DNA from: Flavobacteriaceae bacterium
Lineage (GTDB): Bacteria > Bacteroidota > Bacteroidia > Flavobacteriales > Flavobacteriaceae
Direction: 5' to 3'
DNA: 20,683 bases
NCBI GenBank assembly: GCA_947443815.1
Contig: CANEXR010000017.1
Span: 1-20,683 of the forward strand
The notes below the pieces were generated by a model. That model searched no databases and had not been told where the DNA came from. It was given only the letters and a program-made list of their open reading frames with translations. Each line of letters begins with the position of its first letter. Position 1 is the stretch's first letter. Of this stretch, positions 15,391-20,683 are shown piece by piece. The position numbers and the translations under genes are program-made.

Positions 15391-15398
15391 TAATTTTG
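15391..15398 (+). promoter_or_regulatory. -7 promoter box for the ccoS-ccoNO-ccoQ-ccoP operon
   Basis: TAATTTTG matches TAnnTTTG, 18 bases before the ccoS ATG. No -33 TTG lies at normal spacing, and the FNR-type palindrome takes the place of the -33 region, as expected for an activator-dependent promoter. Confidence 0.55.
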
Positions 15399-15416
15399 TT
15401 AACATAATTTTAAGAC

Positions 15417-15608
15417 ATGAGTGTTATCTATCTATTAATCTCTATTAGTATTGTTGTTGCCATAGGCTTTTTTATTGCTTTTATTAGAGCAGTGAAAACA
15501 GGCCAATATGATGATGATTATACACCATCGGTCAGAATATTATTTGACGATGAACTCAAAATTAATCAACCAAAATCAATACAAACAACAGAAGAAAAAC
15601 AAATTTAA
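15417..15608 (+). CDS. ccoS: cbb3-type cytochrome oxidase assembly protein CcoS
   Basis: A 63-residue protein with one N-terminal membrane helix (MSVIYLLISISIVVAIGFF, then AFIRAVKTG) and a short acidic cytoplasmic tail, as in CcoS proteins. The motif AVKTGQYDDDYTPSVRILFDDE after the helix, with the QYDD element, is typical. CcoS is required in other bacteria to obtain cbb3 oxidase with its haem and copper centres, although its chemistry is not known. It begins an operon: only two bases separate its stop from the ccoNO start, and a -7 box and an FNR-type palindrome precede it. Confidence 0.9.
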   Translation: MSVIYLLISISIVVAIGFFIAFIRAVKTGQYDDDYTPSVRILFDDELKINQPKSIQTTEEKQI

Positions 15609-15610
15609 TT

Positions 15611-17794
15611 ATGGAAATGCAGCAATTTTATTATGACAACAAAATTGTAAAGAAATTCATTTATGCCACTATTGTTTTTGGTGTAGTTGGAATGGTAGTT
15701 GGGCTTTTGCTAGCTATTATGTTTCTTTTTCCAAACCTAACCGACGGTATTTCGTGGTTGAGTTTTGGTAGACTGAGACCTTTACACACCAATGCAGTTA
15801 TTTTTGCCTTTGTAGGAAACGCAATGTTTGCTGGGGTTTATTATTCACTACAAAGATTATTAAAAGCCAGAATGTATAGTGATTTTTTAAGCAATCTAAA
15901 CTTTTGGGGCTGGCAATTGATTATTGTTGCTGCAGCTATTTCGTTACCCTTAGGTTATAGTTCCTCAAAAGAATATGCTGAATTAGAATGGCCAATCGAT
16001 ATTGCAATTGCTTTAATTTGGGTTGTATTTGGTGTCAATATGATTGGAACTATGATTAAACGTAGAGAGCGGCATTTATATGTAGCTATTTGGTTTTACC
16101 TAGCTACGTTTGTTACAGTTGCTGTTTTGCATATTTTCAACAGTTTAGAATTACCTGTTTCCGCAATGAAAAGTTATTCGGTATATGCAGGCGTTCAAGA
16201 TGCTTTAGTGCAGTGGTGGTATGGGCATAACGCAGTTGCCTTTTTCTTGACGACTCCATTTTTAGGGTTGATGTACTATTTTGTACCCAAAGCGGCTAAT
16301 CGACCAGTATATTCTTATCGGCTTTCTATTATTCATTTTTGGTCTCTAATTTTTATTTATATATGGGCTGGGCCGCATCACTTATTGTATTCTGCACTGC
16401 CTAATTGGGCTCAGAATTTAGGAGTTGCCTTTTCAATTATGTTATTGGCGCCTTCTTGGGGAGGAATGATTAATGGACTTTTGACCCTAAGAGGTGTTTG
16501 GGACAAAGTGCGTGTGGAACCTGTTTTGAAGTTTTTTGTGGTAGCAATTACAGGATATGGGATGGCTACTTTTGAAGGCCCAATGTTATCGCTTAAAAAT
16601 GTAAATGCTATTGCACATTATACAGATTGGATTATTGCACACGTTCATGTAGGCGCATTAGCTTGGAATGGATTTATGGCCTTTGGTATGATTTATTGGT
16701 TGATACCAAGAATGACAAAAAGTAGTTTGTATTCTGTTAAATTGGCTAATTTTCATTTTTGGATTGGTACTTTAGGAATTATTTTATACACACTTCCAAT
16801 GTATGTTGCTGGTTTTTTGCAAGCTTCAATGTGGAAACAATTTAATCCTGATGGGACCTTAACTTATGGTAATTTTCTGGAAACAGTGACTCAGATTATG
16901 CCAATGTATTGGATGAGAGCTATTGGAGGAACTTTGTATTTAACAGGAATGTTGGTACTCGTTTATAATATTATTCAAACAATACGTCATGGTGCTACAA
17001 TAGAAGACGAATTGGCCGAAGCTCCAGAATTAGTAAAAATTAGTTCGGGTCGAATCAAAGGCGAAAAATTTCATCCTTGGTTAGAACGAAAACCAATTCA
17101 ATTAACAATTCTAGCTACTATTGCAATACTAATAGGAGGTGTTATACAAATTGTCCCTACTATTATGGTAAAATCTAATATTCCAACCATTGCAAGTGTT
17201 AAACCATATTCGCCATTAGAATTAGAAGGTCGCGATTTATACATTCGAGAAGGTTGTGTTGGTTGTCATTCTCAATCTGTCCGTCCTTTCCGTAGCGAAG
17301 TTGAACGTTACGGTCCACAAGCTAAAGCAGGTGAATTTGTGTATGACCATCCTTTTTTATGGGGTTCCAAACGTACAGGACCAGATTTATTAAGAGTAGG
17401 AGGAAAGTACAATGACAATTGGCATTTTAATCATTTCTGGAACCCACAACGTATTTCTGCAGGATCAATTATGCCAGGCTATAAATGGCTGTTTGATAAT
17501 CAAGCGATGGATATTTCATTGACACAAAAGAAAATGAAAGCAATGGTAGCTTTGGGAGTACCATATACCGATGCTGAGGTTGCCAATGCTCAAAAAGATT
17601 TGAGAACACAAGCAATAGCTATTGAAGAAAGTTTAAAAAATGATCCTGATTTTGTAAAAAGCTATGAAGATAGCAAGAAGAAAGCAAAAGCTAGAGGCGA
17701 TAAATTTGTTCCAATGAATGAAAGAGAAATTGTAGCTATGATTGCTTATATTCAAAGGTTAGGGACTGATATTAAAGTTAAAGAAAACAAATAA
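15611..17794 (+). CDS. ccoNO: cbb3-type cytochrome c oxidase, fused subunits I and II (CcoN-CcoO)
   Basis: A 727-residue fusion of the catalytic subunit CcoN (about 1-470) and the monohaem cytochrome CcoO (about 490-727). It reduces oxygen to water with high affinity in the cytoplasmic membrane and pumps protons. Expected ligands are visible: His59 for low-spin haem b; His206, His256 and His257 for CuB; His344 and His346 for the two haem irons; Tyr250 in FIYIWAGPHH as the cross-linked tyrosine. The CcoO part has one membrane helix (about 497-518), the haem c site CVGCH at 549-553 and Met621 (SIMPGY) as likely axial ligand. The 490-495 linker (LERKPI) keeps both halves in one frame. CcoNO fusion is known in Bacteroidetes, so it is not an assembly error. 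Confidence 0.96.
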   Translation: MEMQQFYYDNKIVKKFIYATIVFGVVGMVVGLLLAIMFLFPNLTDGISWLSFGRLRPLHTNAVIFAFVGNAMFAGVYYSLQRLLKARMYSDFLSNLNFWGWQLIIVAAAISLPLGYSSSKEYAELEWPIDIAIALIWVVFGVNMIGTMIKRRERHLYVAIWFYLATFVTVAVLHIFNSLELPVSAMKSYSVYAGVQDALVQWWYGHNAVAFFLTTPFLGLMYYFVPKAANRPVYSYRLSIIHFWSLIFIYIWAGPHHLLYSALPNWAQNLGVAFSIMLLAPSWGGMINGLLTLRGVWDKVRVEPVLKFFVVAITGYGMATFEGPMLSLKNVNAIAHYTDWIIAHVHVGALAWNGFMAFGMIYWLIPRMTKSSLYSVKLANFHFWIGTLGIILYTLPMYVAGFLQASMWKQFNPDGTLTYGNFLETVTQIMPMYWMRAIGGTLYLTGMLVLVYNIIQTIRHGATIEDELAEAPELVKISSGRIKGEKFHPWLERKPIQLTILATIAILIGGVIQIVPTIMVKSNIPTIASVKPYSPLELEGRDLYIREGCVGCHSQSVRPFRSEVERYGPQAKAGEFVYDHPFLWGSKRTGPDLLRVGGKYNDNWHFNHFWNPQRISAGSIMPGYKWLFDNQAMDISLTQKKMKAMVALGVPYTDAEVANAQKDLRTQAIAIEESLKNDPDFVKSYEDSKKKAKARGDKFVPMNEREIVAMIAYIQRLGTDIKVKENK

Positions 17795-17802
17795 TAAACG
17801 CC

Positions 17803-17982
17803 ATGTTTGAACAAATAAAGCACAATATGGAGACCATTGCGGGAGTTGCAATATATCCAATACTATCATTGCTAATTTTCTTTTTGTTTTTTGTAGGTCT
17901 TGGTCTATGGGTTTTCTCATATAAGAAAGAAAAAATCGAAGAGATGAGCCAAATTCCATTGAACGACAATCAATCCGTATAA
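17803..17982 (+). CDS. ccoQ: Small cbb3 oxidase subunit CcoQ/FixQ
   Basis: A 59-codon gene between ccoNO and ccoP. The protein has a short N-terminus (MFEQIKHNMETIAGVAIYP), one membrane helix (about 18-39, rich in Leu, Phe and Val, ending GLGLWVFSY) and a charged tail (KKEKIEEMS). Size, topology and position match CcoQ, a non-catalytic subunit that helps assembly and stability. It starts eight bases after the ccoNO stop and ends 18 bases before ccoP, so it is clearly within the operon. Sequence conservation in this family is low, so the call rests mainly on position and topology. Confidence 0.85.
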   Translation: MFEQIKHNMETIAGVAIYPILSLLIFFLFFVGLGLWVFSYKKEKIEEMSQIPLNDNQSV

Positions 17983-18000
17983 TTTTTTAAAATTTAGAAA

Positions 18001-18894
18001 ATGAAAAAAATAATTCCAGTATATATTAGAGTTCCGTTTCTCTTCTTTGCCATTTTTGCAGCAATGGAGTATTTTATTGATTCTGGAGACAAGCCTGCTT
18101 TTATAAAGTTTCCTATGGTTTCTGTTTTTCTGCTTGTTTTTCTGTTTCTTTTGATAGCTATCGAAATAGTAATAAGTGCAATTGATAGAATTATGTATCA
18201 GCTGCTTACGGAAGAACAAAAACTAAAGTTAGCTACAGAAAATGCCGTTCCCATTAAAGAAAGTCAATGGTATAAAAACCTGATTAAAAATTTAACAAAA
18301 TCGGAACCCATCGAAAACGAAGGACAGCTTTTGTTAGACCATGATTATGATGGTATCAAAGAATTAGATAATAATTTGCCTCCTTGGTGGGTGTATTTGT
18401 TTTATGCTTGTATTGTTTTTGCTGTTGTTTACATGGTTCGTTTTGAAATTATGGGTGCAGATAATCAAGAAATGGAACTCAAAAAAGAAATGGCTCAAGC
18501 TAAAATTGAAGTAGCAGAATACATGAAAACAGCACCAGATTTGATGGACGAAAAAACAGTTGTTTTACTTACTGATGCAGAAGCTTTAGCTGAAGGTAAG
18601 ACCATTTTTACTGAAAATTGTGCAGCTTGTCATCGAGCAGATGCAGGTGGACAAATCGGACCAAATTTAACGGATGACCATTGGATTTTGGGAGGGGGAA
18701 TCAAAAACATATTTCATACTCTGGTAAATGGAGGCCGCGATGGAAAAGGAATGATTTCATGGAAAGGAACATTAAAACCCAAAGAAATGCAAAAAGTAGC
18801 CAGTTATGTTATATCCTTAAAAGGTAGTAATCCAATAGACCCCAAAGCGCCCGATGGTGAAATATGGGTTGACGATACCGCAGCTGCTAAATAA
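18001..18894 (+). CDS. ccoP: cbb3-type cytochrome c oxidase subunit III (CcoP), monohaem form
   Basis: A 297-residue membrane-anchored cytochrome c that passes electrons to CcoNO. The N-terminal part has two hydrophobic segments (about 8-25 and 40-60); the CcoP N-terminal domain follows, with ELDNNLPPWWVYLFY (121-135) leading into a third helix (about 131-147). The periplasmic domain has one haem site, CAACH at 207-211, with GPNLTDDHWI and Met251 (GMISWKG) as likely axial ligand. Proteobacterial CcoP usually has two haem sites; one is usual in Bacteroidetes, and no decayed second site is seen here. It is the last gene before an inverted repeat that separates it from ccoG. Confidence 0.95.
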   Translation: MKKIIPVYIRVPFLFFAIFAAMEYFIDSGDKPAFIKFPMVSVFLLVFLFLLIAIEIVISAIDRIMYQLLTEEQKLKLATENAVPIKESQWYKNLIKNLTKSEPIENEGQLLLDHDYDGIKELDNNLPPWWVYLFYACIVFAVVYMVRFEIMGADNQEMELKKEMAQAKIEVAEYMKTAPDLMDEKTVVLLTDAEALAEGKTIFTENCAACHRADAGGQIGPNLTDDHWILGGGIKNIFHTLVNGGRDGKGMISWKGTLKPKEMQKVASYVISLKGSNPIDPKAPDGEIWVDDTAAAK

Positions 18895-18899
18895 AAATA

Positions 18900-18930
18900 A
18901 AAGACTATCTGTTTTATAAAGGTAGTCTTT
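18900..18930. terminator. Stem-loop between ccoP and ccoG, possible weak terminator or mRNA 3'-end structure
   Basis: AAAGACTATCT (18900-18910) pairs with AGGTAGTCTTT (18920-18930), 11 pairs including one G-T, with a 9-base loop. On the plus strand it is followed by AAAATAAAAC with no long T run, so full termination is doubtful; it may stabilise the upstream message or attenuate entry into ccoG. Confidence 0.55.
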
Positions 18931-18945
18931 AAAATAAAACAACAA

Positions 18946-20364
18946 ATGTCAACAATACCAGACGACGCTTTCAGAGATACCATAGGAACAATTGATGAAG
19001 AGGGAAATAGAAAATTTATTTTTCCAAAAAAACCTTCAGGAAAATTCTATGAGTATAGAAAATGGGTTAGTTATTTTTTATTGATCATCCTCGTTGCCAA
19101 TCCCTTTGTAAAGGTTAACGGCAATCAGTTTATGATGTTCAATGTTATGGAACGTCGTTTTAATATTTTTGGATTTCCATTTTGGCCTCAAGATTTTTAT
19201 TTGTTTGTGCTTTTCATGATTGTAGGCGTTGTTTTTGTAATTCTTTTCACTGTAATTTTTGGGCGTATTTTTTGTGGTTGGGTTTGTCCACAAACGATTT
19301 TTCTAGAAATGGTTTTTCGTAGAATCGAATATTGGATTGAAGGAGATAGAGGCGCTCAAATTCGATTAAGCAAACAAGCTTGGGATTCCGAGAAAATCAG
19401 AAAGAAAGGAATTAAGTGGACCCTTTTTTTAATTATATCCTTTTTTATAGCTAACGTCTTTTTGGCTTATCTGATTGGTAGCGACCAATTGTTTCGCATG
19501 ATGGAAGAATCTCCTTCTAATAATTGGAGTACATTAGTAGCTTTATTCATTTTTACAGCTGTTTTTTATTTTATTTTTGTTTGGTTTAGAGAACAAGTAT
19601 GCATTATTGCTTGTCCTTACGGAAGATTGCAAGGTGTTTTATTGGATAATAAATCCATAAATGTAGCCTATGATTTTGTTCGTGGTGAAAAAGAATTGGG
19701 CAGAGCCAAATTCAACAAACAAGAAGATAGGTCTCTAACAGCTAAAGGAGATTGTATCGACTGTAAACAATGTGTACACGTTTGCCCAACAGGAATTGAT
19801 ATCAGAAACGGAACACAATTAGAATGTGTAAATTGTACCGCTTGTATTGACGAATGTGATACCATCATGGAAAGCGTAGGATTACCTTTGGGCTTAATTA
19901 GATATGCATCAGAAGATGAAATTGAGAAAAAAGCTAAGTTCAAGTTTACTACTAGAATGAAAGGCTATTCTGCGGTCCTGATTATCTTAATTGGAATTTT
20001 AATTGGTATGCTTTTTTTAAGAACTGAAGTTGAAGTCTCTATTTTAAGACTACCAGGTCAATTGTACCAACACAAAGGAGAAAATATAAGTAACATATAC
20101 ACTTTTAAAATTATTAATAAAACCAATGAAGATTTAGAAGATGTGCATTTTAAGCTTATTGGAGTAAAAGGAATCTTAAAAGTAGTTGGGAATGAAGATT
20201 TTAAAGTGCCTAAACAAGGAATCTATAAGGGCACATTATTTATTGAAATCAATCAATATGGTTTAGACAGCGATATGACTAAATTACAAATAGAGGTTTA
20301 TAATAAAGAACAGAAAATCGAAACCAATACTACCAATTTCTTAAGTCCCAGAAGTTTTGATTAA
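18946..20364 (+). CDS. ccoG: Cytochrome c oxidase accessory protein CcoG (FixG/RdxA)
   Basis: A 472-residue membrane iron-sulfur protein needed for cbb3 oxidase maturation; relatives have been described as copper(II) reductases that supply Cu(I). Membrane helices lie at about 40-56, 84-106, 158-178, 196-213 and 340-357. Cysteines are arranged as CGWVC (110-114), CIIAC (219-223), and two ferredoxin-type groups CIDCKQCVHVC (270-280) and CVNCTACIDEC (294-304), which should hold two [4Fe-4S] clusters. After the last helix an Ig-like FixG C-terminal domain (about 360-470) would face the periplasm. Length and motifs are typical. It lies 51 bases after ccoP behind a stem-loop and is followed by ccoH. 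Confidence 0.96.
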   Translation: MSTIPDDAFRDTIGTIDEEGNRKFIFPKKPSGKFYEYRKWVSYFLLIILVANPFVKVNGNQFMMFNVMERRFNIFGFPFWPQDFYLFVLFMIVGVVFVILFTVIFGRIFCGWVCPQTIFLEMVFRRIEYWIEGDRGAQIRLSKQAWDSEKIRKKGIKWTLFLIISFFIANVFLAYLIGSDQLFRMMEESPSNNWSTLVALFIFTAVFYFIFVWFREQVCIIACPYGRLQGVLLDNKSINVAYDFVRGEKELGRAKFNKQEDRSLTAKGDCIDCKQCVHVCPTGIDIRNGTQLECVNCTACIDECDTIMESVGLPLGLIRYASEDEIEKKAKFKFTTRMKGYSAVLIILIGILIGMLFLRTEVEVSILRLPGQLYQHKGENISNIYTFKIINKTNEDLEDVHFKLIGVKGILKVVGNEDFKVPKQGIYKGTLFIEINQYGLDSDMTKLQIEVYNKEQKIETNTTNFLSPRSFD

Positions 20365-20430
20365 AGGTACTTTTTATAAAAAAACTTGGGTTGGTGTAAC
20401 TAGTATATAAAAAACTAAAAAAACAATAAT

Positions 20431-20683
20431 TTGGAACATTTAAATGCACCTGAAAAAGCTTCATCAGATACTTTTAGAATCAATTGGGGAACTGGAATTG
20501 TAATTGCTTTTGTCCTTTTTATAGGCTTTATTATGTATTTCGTTCTTACAGTTCAATCCAATTCAAAATATGACAATGAATTAGTAGTTGAAGAATATTA
20601 CAAACACGATGCCCATTTTGGAGATGAAATGATACGAATCCAGAATGCTCATGATTTAAAACAAAAACCATCTATTGCATACA
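20431..20683 (+). CDS. ccoH: FixH/CcoH family protein, 3' end beyond the window
   Basis: The first 84 codons of a FixH-type protein. It begins at a TTG (20431) because an in-frame TAA stands at 20416-20418 and no ATG lies between. The visible part has a polar N-terminus of about 17 residues, then INWGTGIVIAFVLFIGF as the membrane helix (about 17-41), and then YDNELVVEEYYKHDAHFGDE, the FixH hallmark at the start of the periplasmic domain. CcoH is a small membrane protein that helps cbb3 oxidase assembly and stability. The position after ccoG is the usual one. Start choice is less certain than the family. Confidence 0.85.
   Translation, partial: MEHLNAPEKASSDTFRINWGTGIVIAFVLFIGFIMYFVLTVQSNSKYDNELVVEEYYKHDAHFGDEMIRIQNAHDLKQKPSIAY

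Noticed and set aside
15611..17794. The CcoN-CcoO fusion as a sequencing or assembly artefact
   Set aside because: The fused form is known in Bacteroidetes, the linker is clean and all catalytic and haem ligands are present in both halves.
17917..18219. Antisense frame of about 100 codons over ccoQ and ccoP
   Set aside because: It lies opposite two well-supported genes, its composition is poly-Lys/Asn/Phe with no family motif, and it has no promoter or start context.
18001..18894. CcoP as a truncated pseudogene because it has one haem site
   Set aside because: The protein is complete at both ends, and single-haem CcoP is the normal Bacteroidetes form.
19668..19943. Antisense frame of 91 codons inside ccoG
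   Set aside because: It mirrors the Cys-rich ferredoxin region of ccoG, so its apparent Cys/Ser-rich content is a shadow of that gene.

Overview
The window looks like chromosome of a low-GC Bacteroidetes, most probably Flavobacterium or a close relative in Flavobacteriaceae. The evidence is the AT-rich intergenic DNA, the repeated TAnnTTTG promoter boxes typical of Bacteroidetes, and the gene families: a fused CcoN-CcoO oxidase, a single-haem CcoP, a DUF5606-type protein and the Bacteroidetes type of KdkA-like kinase. I see no tRNA, rRNA, insertion sequence, prophage or CRISPR array. No stretch longer than about 200 bases lacks a gene.

Left part (1-4453): envelope polysaccharide genes in alternating orientation. 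They are the 3' end of an Eps11J-like putative glycosyltransferase, a GT4 glycosyltransferase, a lipopolysaccharide kinase-like protein, and a large protein joining a GT9 (heptosyltransferase-like) domain to a GT2 domain. Both convergent gene pairs here overlap by the same four bases, TTAA.

Middle part (4459-12045): housekeeping genes, mostly single units with their own promoter or terminator. They are dapD (lysine/diaminopimelate synthesis), ruvX (Holliday junction resolvase), mqo (malate:quinone oxidoreductase), a FUSC-family membrane protein, def (peptide deformylase), a DUF5606-type protein and mazG (NTP pyrophosphohydrolase). A terminator hairpin after dapD runs almost directly into the start codon of the GT9-GT2 gene.

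Right part (12062-20683): a cbb3 oxidase locus for respiration at low oxygen. An FNR-like regulator gene, whose 3' end abuts six copies of CCCAAAA, is divergent from ccoI. Then come ccoS, the ccoNO fusion, a small ccoQ, ccoP, ccoG and the start of ccoH, which runs off the edge. ccoI and ccoG supply copper export and cofactor maturation; ccoNO, ccoQ and ccoP are the enzyme. Palindromes of the type TGAY-N4-RTCA stand in front of ccoI and ccoS at exactly the same distance from the promoter -7 box. The recognition helix of the adjacent regulator keeps the Glu and Arg that read TGA in FNR, so I infer that this regulator drives both promoters and probably controls its own gene.

I found no clearly new multi-gene system. 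The most interesting signals are regulatory: the paired operator design, the G-rich heptamer repeat after the regulator gene, and the terminator joined to the GT9-GT2 start.
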